DNA of 64,000 nt from Clostridium_AD sp050717635 (GTDB lineage Bacteria; Bacillota; Clostridia; Clostridiales; Clostridiaceae): positions 124,001 through 188,000 of the forward strand of contig NZ_JBOITO010000013.1 in the NCBI RefSeq assembly GCF_050717635.1. The letters are read 5' to 3'. How positions within the stretch are numbered: the first letter of the stretch is position 1; each line of letters starts with the position of its first letter. Shown in pieces: positions 33,250 to 41,355 of this stretch. Below the pieces are notes generated by a model. It saw only the letters and a program-made list of their open reading frames with translations, had not been told where the DNA came from and searched no databases. The position numbers and the translations under genes are program-made.

Positions 33250-33705
33250 ATGGATGATATAAAAAGTAGTGAAAATGAGATAGACATTAGGGCTGAAGAA
33301 AAAAGGCTATATGATGAATATAAGAAAAAACTTACACAGCTTCGAAAAGTTAAGAAAGAAAAAGAAGCAGTAGGGCAAGTATTTACAAAAGGATTACTAC
33401 CTTTGTACGTGCTATATATTCTAAGTTTAGGCGAAACTAATGGGAATGATATATCTCACAAAATTGGAGACAGAACAAATGGTCTTTGGGTTCCTAGTAC
33501 AGGCGGAATATATCCTCTTTTAAAAAGGTTAGAGAAGGAAAAATTGGTCATTGGTCATTGGAATGATTCTAAGAAAGCACAGAAAATATATAAAATTACT
33601 GGAGTAGGTGCGCAGCAATTAGAAAATAAAAAACATCTACTACAAGATAAAATTGAAGAGGCATTAGAAGTGTTTAAAATAATTTATAGTGATCTATATG
33701 ATTAA
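33250..33705 (+). CDS. PadR-family transcriptional regulator
   Basis: The 151-residue regulator has an N-terminal charged helix (about 1-45, unusually long) and a PadR winged helix: LLPLYVLYILSLGETNGNDISHKI, then STGGIYPLLKRLEKEKLV and KIYKITGVGAQQLEN. The C-terminus is helical for dimerisation. The ATG lacks a strong ribosome site and lies six bases after degV, so it is probably translated by coupling. A palindrome upstream of degV is the likely operator. The effector is unknown; a lipid signal would fit the neighbour. Confidence 0.87.
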   Translation: MDDIKSSENEIDIRAEEKRLYDEYKKKLTQLRKVKKEKEAVGQVFTKGLLPLYVLYILSLGETNGNDISHKIGDRTNGLWVPSTGGIYPLLKRLEKEKLVIGHWNDSKKAQKIYKITGVGAQQLENKKHLLQDKIEEALEVFKIIYSDLYD

Positions 33706-33735
33706 AAAAGTAGCTGCAACTGCAGCTACTTTTTT
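33704..33735 (+). terminator. Terminator of degV-padR
   Basis: AAAAAAGTAGCTGCA and TGCAGCTACTTTTTT are perfect 15-base arms around AC. Confidence 0.92.
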
Positions 33736-33796
33736 GGTGCCACCCACGTGACAAGTGGCAAACACAAAGATGCCACTTGCCACGTGGGTGGCACCA
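33735..33796. repeat. GC-rich long hairpin repeat
   Basis: GGTGCCACCCACGTG (33736-33750) pairs with 33781-33795. The stem continues as CAAGTGGCA (33752-33760) with TGCCACTTG (33771-33779), around a ten-base loop. The 24 paired positions have one mismatch. Its base composition is strikingly GC-rich for this DNA. It lies between convergent genes that already have a terminator. Confidence 0.8.
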
Positions 33797-33798
33797 TT

Positions 33799-34824
33799 TT
33801 AAAGCTTAAGTTTTAAGTCACCTTCTCTTATCCATCCTTTCTTTCTCATCACTTCTGAAAAAAACAAAGTCAAAATAGCGGGGGCTATAAAGTGTAATAG
33901 TAAAATTTTTAAAACTATTACAGTGGTGGATTCGCTTCCTTGCATAACGGATAGGGTTCCAAATTGTCCTACGAGACCACTGGTACCCATACCTGAACCT
34001 ATGGAATTATTTTTCATTGCAAAAATGGTGGTAGAAATAGGACCTAAAATTGCACCAGCCAAAGTAGGAGGTATCCATACTTGAGGACGTTTTATTATGT
34101 TAGGTACTTGTAGCATTGAGGTACCTAGTCCTTGGGACAATAAACCACTGAATTTATTTTCCCTGTAACTAGAAACAGCAAAGCCTATCATTTGAGCACT
34201 ACAACCCACCGTAGCAGCACCAGCTGCAAGACCGGACATTTTTAGTGATATCGCTATGGCGGCACTACTAATTGGAGCAGTAAGGGTTAGACCCATTAAC
34301 GTAGACACAGCAATACCCATAGGAATAGGCATAAGAGTTGTAGCTGAATTTATTACTGCGCCAAGGCTTGTCATAAAGACGGATATGTAAGGTCCAACAA
34401 ATTTACCTGCTAAGCTTCCTGTAATAATAGTAACAATGGGAACAATAACGATATCAATCTTTGTTTTTCCCGAAACATAGTTTCCAAGTTCTGCACCAAT
34501 TATTGCAGCAATGAAAGCTCCTACTGGCCCACCACCCATATACATATACCCGAAAGCACCAGTTGCAGCGGATGAAAACATTGCGAGAGGAGTAACTTTT
34601 AAGCCCCAAGCCACAGCTACACCTATAGCTGCGCCGACCACAGGTGATTTAGCTGAAATAATTTCTGTAAACTCTTTAAGAAAGGCTAGTCCAGGAACTT
34701 TTGATAATTGGCTTAGTATTAGTCCGATGATTAAGGATGCGAAAAGGCCTAATGCCATAGCACTTAGGGCATCTAAGAAATATCTTTTGAGGGCTTTTTT
34801 TACAACAATTTTAAACTTTTTCAT
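33799..34824 (-). CDS. PTS-type sugar transporter IIC-like membrane protein (PTS_EIIC_2)
   Basis: The 341-residue polytopic protein has about ten hydrophobic, Gly/Ala-rich helices, with motifs such as KSPVVGAAIGVAVAWGLK, GGGPVGAFIAAIIGAELGNYV and GMGTSGLVGQFGTLSVMQG. It matches the PTS_EIIC_2 group, which lacks the IIA and IIB domains of ordinary PTS transporters; none is adjacent. The substrate is unknown. The ATG at 34824 is preferred because AGGAGG is seven bases upstream. A sigma-A promoter and an operator-like palindrome lie upstream. Confidence 0.83.
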   Translation of the reverse strand: MKKFKIVVKKALKRYFLDALSAMALGLFASLIIGLILSQLSKVPGLAFLKEFTEIISAKSPVVGAAIGVAVAWGLKVTPLAMFSSAATGAFGYMYMGGGPVGAFIAAIIGAELGNYVSGKTKIDIVIVPIVTIITGSLAGKFVGPYISVFMTSLGAVINSATTLMPIPMGIAVSTLMGLTLTAPISSAAIAISLKMSGLAAGAATVGCSAQMIGFAVSSYRENKFSGLLSQGLGTSMLQVPNIIKRPQVWIPPTLAGAILGPISTTIFAMKNNSIGSGMGTSGLVGQFGTLSVMQGSESTTVIVLKILLLHFIAPAILTLFFSEVMRKKGWIREGDLKLKL

Positions 34825-34906
34825 GATGGTTCCTCCTAAAAAAATCATATTTATTATAAATTATAATAATATTATGTGCAACTACTATTATTTAAGTCAG
34901 TTACAT

Positions 34907-34973
34907 ATGTATATACCGGTGTATATACACATGCGACTAAAAATATTATAACATTTTCTTGCAAACACATCAA
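34907..34973 (-). promoter_or_regulatory. Promoter and operator of the PTS IIC-like gene
   Basis: On the minus strand, TTGATG (34973-34968) and TATAAT (34950-34945) are 17 bases apart. Just downstream of the start point lies GTATATAC-CGGT-GTATATAC (34909-34928), with outer ATGT and ACAT. This is a typical place for a repressor operator. The cognate repressor is unknown. Confidence 0.6.
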
Positions 34974-35030
34974 TAAGAAAAATAAAAGTATAAAGCTTTT
35001 CAGCGTCTATACTTTTAAATATAATTCCAA

Positions 35031-35699
35031 CTAATTTTTGTATAAATCTAAATAAGAACTACCATCAAGTGGAATTAGTGCTTGTAGACCTGGGGTACCA
35101 TTAACTAAACCTATAGCATAGACAGTATAAAAACGACCTGGTTTTAGCTTAATATTAGGTACGTATAAAACAGTAGTTTTGGTGCCAGTAGGTTTAGCTT
35201 CTAATATATAGGTTCCAGCAGGTACTTTTATATAGTCGGTGAATTCTTTGTAACTAATATTCTTAAATAGAATTGTGCCATCTGGTAATACAATATCAAC
35301 AGGTGGAGCATTTGGTGATAAATGAGCGAATTTAACGTAAGCCATATTGTTAGTTTCTGTAATTTTAGTTTCTGGAATAAGAAGTAAATCAATGTTTGCA
35401 AGTAAACCAATAGCTGCAACTGTATAAATTTTTCCTGGCGGAATAAAAATGTTTTTACTAAGTACAGGAGATGTTTTAGTACCAGCAGCATAGATTTTCA
35501 CATTGTAATTTCCAGTTATAACCTCTATATAATCGGTGAAATCAGCATAGGCAAGGTTTTTAGCTTTTAGTATATCATTAATGTATACATCAACGGCAGG
35601 GGATTTAGGTGAAGCATGAAGAACTCTTAAATATGAAGTCATGGGCAGTCCTCTTTGTAGAGGATAAGGATTATAAATATTTTTTGGACAATAAAACAT
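35031..35699 (-). CDS. Protein with two tandem DUF4397 domains
   Basis: The 222-residue protein contains two DUF4397 repeats. The first (about 21-115) has YLRVLHASPKSPAVDVYIND and GKIYTVAAIGL; the second (about 118-215) has YVKFAHLSPNAPPVDIVLPDG and GRFYTVYAIGL. DUF4397 domains are beta-rich and often extracellular, but this copy has no signal peptide or membrane anchor. AAGGAG is six bases before the ATG. It is monocistronic. The function is unknown; a spore-coat or surface role would be speculation. Confidence 0.85.
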   Translation of the reverse strand: MFYCPKNIYNPYPLQRGLPMTSYLRVLHASPKSPAVDVYINDILKAKNLAYADFTDYIEVITGNYNVKIYAAGTKTSPVLSKNIFIPPGKIYTVAAIGLLANIDLLLIPETKITETNNMAYVKFAHLSPNAPPVDIVLPDGTILFKNISYKEFTDYIKVPAGTYILEAKPTGTKTTVLYVPNIKLKPGRFYTVYAIGLVNGTPGLQALIPLDGSSYLDLYKN

Positions 35700-35776
35700 A
35701 AAGGGCTCCTTTTAAATATTTCTACTAAATTATTATATGGAGAAGAGTCTTAGAATGTTACTAGAAATAGCTTTGA

Positions 35777-35830
35777 TATAAATAGAAGAGGAGCGATAGT
35801 TTTAAAACTATCGCTCCTCTTCTATTTATA
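35777..35830. terminator. Perfect 27-bp-arm palindrome after corA
   Basis: The two 27-base arms meet at 35803/35804 without a loop; the inner part is GCGATAGTTTT|AAAACTATCGC. It follows the corA stop on the minus strand and likely terminates it. The T run after the stem is poor, so another role such as a transcript-end stabiliser is possible. Confidence 0.7.
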
Positions 35831-35858
35831 AAAGTAATTTAACCTTTAATCAATGAAG

Positions 35859-36800
35859 TTAAAACATGTCTTTCTTATTAAGAAAAAAGACAACAAAAAT
35901 ACTAATAAGGCCAACTATTGCAACTACATACCAAAAGCCTAGTCCTGCACTAGTAACACCGAAGGGTATTCCAGTTACATTCATCCCAAATAATCCAGAA
36001 ACCATATTAGGTATAGCCATAACTATAGTAATAGCAGCTAAAAATTTCATTACTATATTTAGGTTGTTTGATATAACAGATGCATATGCGCCCATAGTAC
36101 CACTTAAAATATTACTATAAATAGTACACATCTCTATAGCCTGTCTGTTTTCAATAATAACATCCTCTAATACGTCTTTATCGTCATCATACCTTTGAAG
36201 AATGTCTAGTTTAAGCATTTTTTCTAAGGTTAGTTCATTTCCTTTTAAGGAAGTAGAAAAATATACAAGAGATTTTTCTAAAGCTAGTAATTGAAGGAGT
36301 TCTTTATTTCTTAAGGATTTGTGAAGTTGTTTTTCTACTATATAGCTTTTCTTATCAATTTGCCTTAGGTATATTAGATAATAGTTAGCAATTCTATATA
36401 ATATTTGTAGCATGAATCTTGAACGCTTATAAGTGAAAAAGGAACCTATTTTTCCTTCTGTAAAATCTGACAATATTTTGCTGTTTTTTAAACATACTGT
36501 AATGATAACTTTGTCAGTGTGAATCATAGATATAGGATATGTATCATAGGTTAGTGAGTTATCATCCATGTCTGTAAAGGGAATATCCAGGATAATTAAT
36601 GTGCAATCTTCTATGTCAATACGAGAGGTTTCCTCTTCATCTAGTGCAGCCTTTAAAAAATTCATAGGCACATCAGCCTTTTTTGATATAAATATTAATT
36701 CTTCGTCTGAAGGATCTATCATATTAATCCAACAACCGGGCTCTATATCATCGGATTTTATTAATTGTCCATTTTCTATGGTGTTATATATTGAAAGCAT
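35859..36800 (-). CDS. CorA-family divalent-cation transporter
   Basis: The 313-residue protein has a large N-terminal cytoplasmic domain, a long helical stalk (about 130-240) and two C-terminal membrane helices. The selectivity motif GMN (GLFGMNVTGIPF) lies just after the first helix, around residue 275. The family forms pentameric Mg2+ (or Co2+/Ni2+) channels. AGGAGG precedes the ATG. It is divergent from mntP; the -35 box lies in a 20-bp inverted repeat shared by the intergenic region. Confidence 0.92.
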   Translation of the reverse strand: MLSIYNTIENGQLIKSDDIEPGCWINMIDPSDEELIFISKKADVPMNFLKAALDEEETSRIDIEDCTLIILDIPFTDMDDNSLTYDTYPISMIHTDKVIITVCLKNSKILSDFTEGKIGSFFTYKRSRFMLQILYRIANYYLIYLRQIDKKSYIVEKQLHKSLRNKELLQLLALEKSLVYFSTSLKGNELTLEKMLKLDILQRYDDDKDVLEDVIIENRQAIEMCTIYSNILSGTMGAYASVISNNLNIVMKFLAAITIVMAIPNMVSGLFGMNVTGIPFGVTSAGLGFWYVVAIVGLISIFVVFFLNKKDMF

Positions 36801-36832
36801 TGTGTAAAACCTCCTAGAGTAACTTCCTCTAT

Positions 36833-36897
36833 ATTATAGTCTATAAAATGCTCTCTATACAACTAATAATTAATAAAATTATTAGTTGTATAGAGAG
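36833..36897 (-). promoter_or_regulatory. corA promoter with 20-bp inverted repeat over the -35
   Basis: On the minus strand TTGTAT (36862-36857) and TATAAT (36838-36833) are 18 bases apart. The arms CTCTCTATACAACTAATAAT (36851-36870) and 36878-36897 are perfect inverted copies around a seven-base centre. The repeat lies between the divergent corA and mntP promoters and may bind a metal-responsive regulator. Confidence 0.6.
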
Positions 36898-36916
36898 TTA
36901 GGATATTAGCTCTTGG

Positions 36917-36945
36917 TTGACAAAATAGTTTGAATAATCGATAAT
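36917..36945 (+). promoter_or_regulatory. mntP promoter
   Basis: TTGACA (36917-36922) and GATAAT (36940-36945) are 17 bases apart. No yybP-ykoY manganese riboswitch is recognisable in the short leader. Confidence 0.7.
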
Positions 36946-37044
36946 GAAAAGTGAGAAGCTATACATGAGGAAATAGAAAATTGGAATAATAATAAAGAAA
37001 TTAGACTAAATATATTGTAGAGTAATATTTTGGAAGGGACATTT

Positions 37045-37593
37045 ATGGATATCTACCCATTATTTATAATTGCTTTAGCATTATCTTTAGACGCTTTTGG
37101 AGTAGCTTTATGCATAGGTTTAAATAATCAAACTAAAACTTCAAATAAGCTAGGATTTATTATTTCTTTCGGGTTTTTCCAATTTTTATTTTCATACATA
37201 GGTGCTTATTTTGGCATTCTCTTTAATACATACGTAGTATCAATGCCAAGCATAATTGGTGGTATGATTATTGCTTTAGTTGGGGTGCTTATGATTAAGG
37301 AAGGCTTTGAAAACAATGGAAAGTGTCCACTATTAAAACCTAAGATGTATTTTATTTTAGGTGTATCAGTAAGCATAGATGCAATGGTTGTAGGTTTTAC
37401 CGTGTTAAATAATGCAACAAATGTTTTATTATTCAATAATACACTGTTTATTGGGGGTATAACTCTTGTAGTATCCACAATTGCGTTTATAATTTCTAAA
37501 CATCTAAAAAAGATAGAAGTTGTAGGGAAATATGCGGACTACATTGGAGGAATAGTATTAATAATTTTTGGGCTAAGGATGATGCTTTTTTAA
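37045..37593 (+). CDS. mntP: Manganese efflux pump MntP
   Basis: The 182-residue protein has six membrane helices arranged as two three-helix repeats. The motifs LSLDAFGVALCIG near the start and VSIDAMVVGFTVL in the second half carry the conserved Asp residues. Length is normal for MntP. The ATG at 37045 is preceded by GGAAGGG at six bases, so the TTG at 37030 is not used. It exports Mn2+ and protects against excess. The pepD gene begins 17 bases downstream and may be co-transcribed. Confidence 0.92.
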   Translation: MDIYPLFIIALALSLDAFGVALCIGLNNQTKTSNKLGFIISFGFFQFLFSYIGAYFGILFNTYVVSMPSIIGGMIIALVGVLMIKEGFENNGKCPLLKPKMYFILGVSVSIDAMVVGFTVLNNATNVLLFNNTLFIGGITLVVSTIAFIISKHLKKIEVVGKYADYIGGIVLIIFGLRMMLF

Positions 37594-37610
37594 AAGGAAG
37601 GATGGTAAAT

Positions 37611-39071
37611 ATGTTAGAAAAATTAAAGGATTTAAAATCAGTTGAGGCATTTAAATATTTTAAAGAAATGAATAAGATTCCAAGAGGTTCTGGAAATGAA
37701 AAAGGGATAAGTGATTGGCTTTTAAATTTTGCAAAAGAACATAATTTAAAGGCTATCCAAGATGAGGCATTAAACATTATAATTAAAAAGCCTGGGACTA
37801 AGGGATATGAAAAATCGGAAATTATAATACTTCAAGGTCACATGGATATGGTTTGCGAGAAAAACAAAGATGCAAAGCATGATTTTTTAAAAGATCCTAT
37901 TGAATTTATTGTAGAAGGAGATTTTTTGAGGGCTAATGGAACTACATTAGGTGCTGACAATGGTATTGCAGTAGCATTCGGTCTTGCACTACTTGCATCT
38001 GTGGATATTCCTCATCCACCAATAGAGTTATTAGTAACAACGGAGGAAGAAACAGGTATGGGTGGAGCTGGCGCGCTAGATCCTAAAAATTTAGATGGAA
38101 GAATATTAATAAATATAGATTCAGAAGAAGAAGGAAAACTTTTAGTAAGTTGTGCAGGTGGAGTAAGAGAAAAAATTAAACTTCCTATAACTTGGGATGA
38201 GGCAGATAAAAGTTTTGTAAATTGTGTGATAAGACTTGATGGATTAAATGGCGGGCACTCTGGCATGGAAATTAATAAAGGCAGGGGCAACGCTATTAAG
38301 CTTATGGGACGGTTCCTTATGGATTTAAAATCAGTAATGGGATTTAAAATAAATTCAATAACTGGTGGAGCTAAAAATAACGCAATTCCTCGTGATGCTG
38401 ATGCTGTTATATTGTTTAGAAAAGATGATGAAGCAACAGTTACCAAGAAGTTGTCAGAGTGGAATGCTACTTTTAAAAATGAGTTTAATGATGTAGATCC
38501 AAACATTAGTTTAGTTATGGAAACATTAGACCCAAAGGTGGAAAAAACATTTTCTGATGACACAGCTACAAAAGCACTTCAATTACTTTTCCTAATTCCA
38601 AATGGTATTCAAAATATGAGCATGGCAATTGAAGGTTTAGTTCAAAGTTCAACAAACATAGGAGTTCTTACTACCAGTGGAGAAAATATGGAATTTGATT
38701 CTGCCATAAGGAGTTCTGTAAAGACATTAAAGAAAGCAATATGTGATGAAACTATAGTACTTTCAGAAATGGTAGGTGCAGCAATTGAATTTCAATCGGA
38801 TTATCCAGAGTGGCAATACAATCCTAAGTCACGTATAAGGACAGTGCTAGAAAAAGTATATAATGATATTAATGGAAAAATGCCAGAAATATCAGCTATA
38901 CATGCTGGCCTTGAATGCGGATTATTTAGTGATAAATTTGAAGGAAAACTTGACCAAATATCTTTTGGTCCTAATATTTATGATGTACACACGCCTAAAG
39001 AACATTTAAGTATATCATCTACAGATAGAATGTGGAATTACTTAGTAGCAATACTAAAGGAACTAAAATAA
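37611..39071 (+). CDS. pepD: Aminoacyl-histidine dipeptidase (PepD, M20 family)
   Basis: The 486-residue metallopeptidase has the PepD two-domain layout. Zinc ligands are visible in LQGHMDMVCEK, LGADNGIAVA, TTEEETGMGGA (with the catalytic Glu), LINIDSEEEG and IHAGLECGLF. It hydrolyses dipeptides such as beta-Ala-His or other Xaa-His in the cytoplasm. GGAAGG is spaced for the ATG at 37611 rather than 37602. Two hairpins follow, the second a clear terminator. Confidence 0.93.
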   Translation: MLEKLKDLKSVEAFKYFKEMNKIPRGSGNEKGISDWLLNFAKEHNLKAIQDEALNIIIKKPGTKGYEKSEIIILQGHMDMVCEKNKDAKHDFLKDPIEFIVEGDFLRANGTTLGADNGIAVAFGLALLASVDIPHPPIELLVTTEEETGMGGAGALDPKNLDGRILINIDSEEEGKLLVSCAGGVREKIKLPITWDEADKSFVNCVIRLDGLNGGHSGMEINKGRGNAIKLMGRFLMDLKSVMGFKINSITGGAKNNAIPRDADAVILFRKDDEATVTKKLSEWNATFKNEFNDVDPNISLVMETLDPKVEKTFSDDTATKALQLLFLIPNGIQNMSMAIEGLVQSSTNIGVLTTSGENMEFDSAIRSSVKTLKKAICDETIVLSEMVGAAIEFQSDYPEWQYNPKSRIRTVLEKVYNDINGKMPEISAIHAGLECGLFSDKFEGKLDQISFGPNIYDVHTPKEHLSISSTDRMWNYLVAILKELK

Positions 39072-39087
39072 TTAATTTACTTAATCA

Positions 39088-39163
39088 AGCTTAAGCTACT
39101 ATATGTAGCTTAAGCTACTTTAGTGAATTTTTAAAAGGCTTCTACTTTTGTAGAAGCCTTTTG
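39088..39163. terminator. Two hairpins after pepD
   Basis: AGCTTAAGCTAC pairs with GTAGCTTAAGCT (39088-39116). A second perfect stem AAAAGGCTTCTAC/GTAGAAGCCTTTT (39133-39162) is the terminator proper. Confidence 0.85.
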
Positions 39164-39283
39164 TATAAGATGTGATTAAACTAAAAAAAGTTGATGCTAA
39201 CTTTTAATTCTAAGCATTGCTTGTATTTATCACCATATTGGGGTATATTATAATTGATATAAAAAAATAGTAAGGTGATATAA

Positions 39284-39709
39284 ATGAATGTAATTTCATA
39301 TCTGAAACAAAATAATATTAAGATTACTAAAGCAAGAAAAAACATATTGGAAATTATACTTTGCAGTAAAGAGTCAATAAATGCAAAGCTTATTTATGCT
39401 ATCCTTGAAGAAGATGACATGAAAATAGATTTGTCCACCATATATAGAACACTAGATTTATTAGAAAGCAAAAGGATATTAAATAAATTTGATTTGGGTA
39501 ATAATATGTACAATTATGCTTTGAATATTAATGCTCACAAACATATAATTATCTGTGAGTTATGTCATAAGGAAATGGTTATAGATTGCCCCATACCTCA
39601 AATAGAAGAGCAAATAAAAGCGAAGACAGGAATAACACTTACAGAAAGTCATGTATATTTAAAAGGAATATGTAAAGAATGCGAAAAATATAAGAAATAT
39701 AAGAAATAA
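39284..39709 (+). CDS. Fur-family metalloregulator (Zur/Fur-like)
   Basis: The 141-residue regulator has a winged helix (NIKITKARKNILEIIL, LSTIYRTLDLLESKRIL), a metal-binding AHKHIIICELCHKEM region and a C-terminal CKEC for the structural zinc. NAHKHIIICELC and the CP motif (DCPIPQIEEQI) are closer to Zur-type proteins than to PerR. Which metal it senses cannot be fixed from sequence. The next gene starts 15 bases on, so the two form an operon. Confidence 0.85.
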   Translation: MNVISYLKQNNIKITKARKNILEIILCSKESINAKLIYAILEEDDMKIDLSTIYRTLDLLESKRILNKFDLGNNMYNYALNINAHKHIIICELCHKEMVIDCPIPQIEEQIKAKTGITLTESHVYLKGICKECEKYKKYKK

Positions 39710-39724
39710 GGGATGGTGAGTTTT

Positions 39725-40123
39725 ATGCAATTTTCTTCATTGGTACTAATGGAAATAGATAAAGAAACTAATCAATTTATTAGAGAGATGGGAAGCTATG
39801 AAACTTCTGAGGGAGCAGAATTTGTTACCAAGTTAAATTATTATGGAGAATTAATTAACTTGGTTTTTGATACACACACTGATGTGGAAGAGTGGCAATT
39901 TACAGCAATTTATGATTATTTTAATGAGGAAAAATTTAGATCTAAAGGTTACATTATTGAAGCTGTAGACGATGAATATAATCCAACCTGGGTAGTTAAG
40001 TTTAAGTATTCTACAGAGCATATGGTTGTTCGCGAAGCCATAATTGAAATATGTGAAATTATAAAGCAAGAACTTAAGGAAGTTTATGAAAAGATTAAAG
40101 ATAAAGAAGAAGAATATAAATAA
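39725..40123 (+). CDS. Conserved clostridial protein of unknown function
   Basis: The 132-residue acidic protein contains SSLVLMEIDKETNQFIREMGSYE, then alternating beta segments (LINLVFDTHTDVEEWQFTAIYDYF and NPTWVVKFKY) and a charged C-terminal helix rich in Glu and Lys. There is no signal peptide or membrane segment. It resembles an uncharacterised clostridial family, but I cannot assign a name securely. It is co-transcribed with the Fur-family gene. The ATG at 39725 is preferred over 39713, as GGTGAG is close upstream. Confidence 0.7.
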   Translation: MQFSSLVLMEIDKETNQFIREMGSYETSEGAEFVTKLNYYGELINLVFDTHTDVEEWQFTAIYDYFNEEKFRSKGYIIEAVDDEYNPTWVVKFKYSTEHMVVREAIIEICEIIKQELKEVYEKIKDKEEEYK

Positions 40124-40232
40124 ATACAACTATTGGTTTTGAATTTAACAAAAGCGTAGAATTATACATAAATATGTTGGAAATACATAAAAAAAATAGT
40201 ATAATTTAATAAAAAGATTTATAGAGGTGGGT

Positions 40233-41291
40233 ATGAGGCTTGAATTTATTAACAGAGTAAAAAGTGACGAAATTTTAGGAAGAAATATATTTACAGATGA
40301 TGGGAGCATATTGCTAAGAACGGGAGTTAAATTAACAGATCAATATATCGAAAAACTTAAAGACTTAGGTGTTTTTTATGTATATGTAGAAGATGATAGA
40401 TTAGCCGATATATCAATAGAAGATGAAAAATTAAGTGATTTAAAAGCAACAACCATGAAAAATATGAGTACAATAATGAAGAATGTAACTTTAGGAGATA
40501 GAAAAGGTACTAAGGATTCCTTAACAGTTGTGGAGGACTTAGTTAATTACATTATTGAGCTAGGTGATGTAAATAAAAGTTTATATGACATTCAAACTTA
40601 TGACAACTATACTTATCTTCACTCTATAGATACTGGAATTATGTCGATTTTTTTAGGGCTTTCTATGAACCTTAAGGAAAGTGAACTAAAGGAATTAAGC
40701 ATTGGTGCAATACTTCATGATATAGGTAAAACTAAAATAGACAATGACATAATAACTAAACCAGGGAAATTAACGGTTAGTGAATTTGATGAAATTAAGA
40801 AACACCCCGTTTATGGGAAAAACATGCTGGAAAAAAATTTTTCTATGTCTCTAGAAGTGTTGAAGGCGGTGGAACAGCATCATGAGAGAGTCGATGGCTA
40901 TGGATATCCTTACGGACTTGCTAAGCACCAGATTTCTAAGTTTGCAAAAATAATTTGTGTTTGTGACGTTTATGATGCTGTCAGCAATGATAGAACTTAT
41001 AGAGAAAAATTTAATCCTATAGATGCTTATGAGTTAATTTTAGCAGGCTGTGGGAATGCATTTGATGAAGAGGTAGTAAAAAACTTCAAACAGACATTTT
41101 CAGTATTTCCATTAGGTGTTTGTTTAAGACTATCCAACGGAGTGGAAGGATATGTAATTAAGCAAAATAAAAATTTTCCTGATAGACCTATAGTTAGAGT
41201 GCTTTATGAAGGTAAAACTAGGATACCAATTAAGTTTTATGAAATAGATTTGTTACAATGTAATAATATTGTGGTACAGGCAATAATTTAG
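40233..41291 (+). CDS. HD-GYP domain cyclic-di-GMP phosphodiesterase
   Basis: The 352-residue protein has an N-terminal region of about 120 residues and an HD-GYP domain: LHSIDTGIM, AILHDIGKTKI (HD pair), KKHPVYGKNML, VEQHHERVDGYGYPYG and CVCDVYDAVSNDRTYRE. All metal ligands and the HHExxDGxGYP motif are intact, so it should hydrolyse c-di-GMP. A small C-terminal domain (LSNGVEGYVIKQN...RPIVRVLY) follows. GAGG lies five bases before the ATG at 40233. The gene ends in a palindrome. Confidence 0.92.
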   Translation: MRLEFINRVKSDEILGRNIFTDDGSILLRTGVKLTDQYIEKLKDLGVFYVYVEDDRLADISIEDEKLSDLKATTMKNMSTIMKNVTLGDRKGTKDSLTVVEDLVNYIIELGDVNKSLYDIQTYDNYTYLHSIDTGIMSIFLGLSMNLKESELKELSIGAILHDIGKTKIDNDIITKPGKLTVSEFDEIKKHPVYGKNMLEKNFSMSLEVLKAVEQHHERVDGYGYPYGLAKHQISKFAKIICVCDVYDAVSNDRTYREKFNPIDAYELILAGCGNAFDEEVVKNFKQTFSVFPLGVCLRLSNGVEGYVIKQNKNFPDRPIVRVLYEGKTRIPIKFYEIDLLQCNNIVVQAII

Positions 41292-41326
41292 TTGTTACCC
41301 TAACTATAGTTGGGGTAACAACTAAA
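41287..41326. terminator. Palindrome at the end of the HD-GYP gene
   Basis: TTTAGTTGTTACCC (41287-41300) pairs with GGGTAACAACTAAA (41313-41326), with inner AACT/AGTT. The stem includes the stop codon and lacks a T run, so it may stall or stabilise the transcript rather than terminate it. It shares GTAACAACTAA with the dispersed repeat only loosely. Confidence 0.55.
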
Positions 41327-41355
41327 TTAATTATACCTGGAATTAGGAGAAAAAC

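Noticed and set aside
33250..33705. PadR as part of an antibiotic exporter system
   Set aside because: No transporter is in its operon; the adjacent PTS-like gene is convergent and has its own promoter.
41287..41326. HD-GYP palindrome as another transposase repeat
   Set aside because: It shares only GTAACAACTAA with the repeat; the rest differs and is fully symmetrical.
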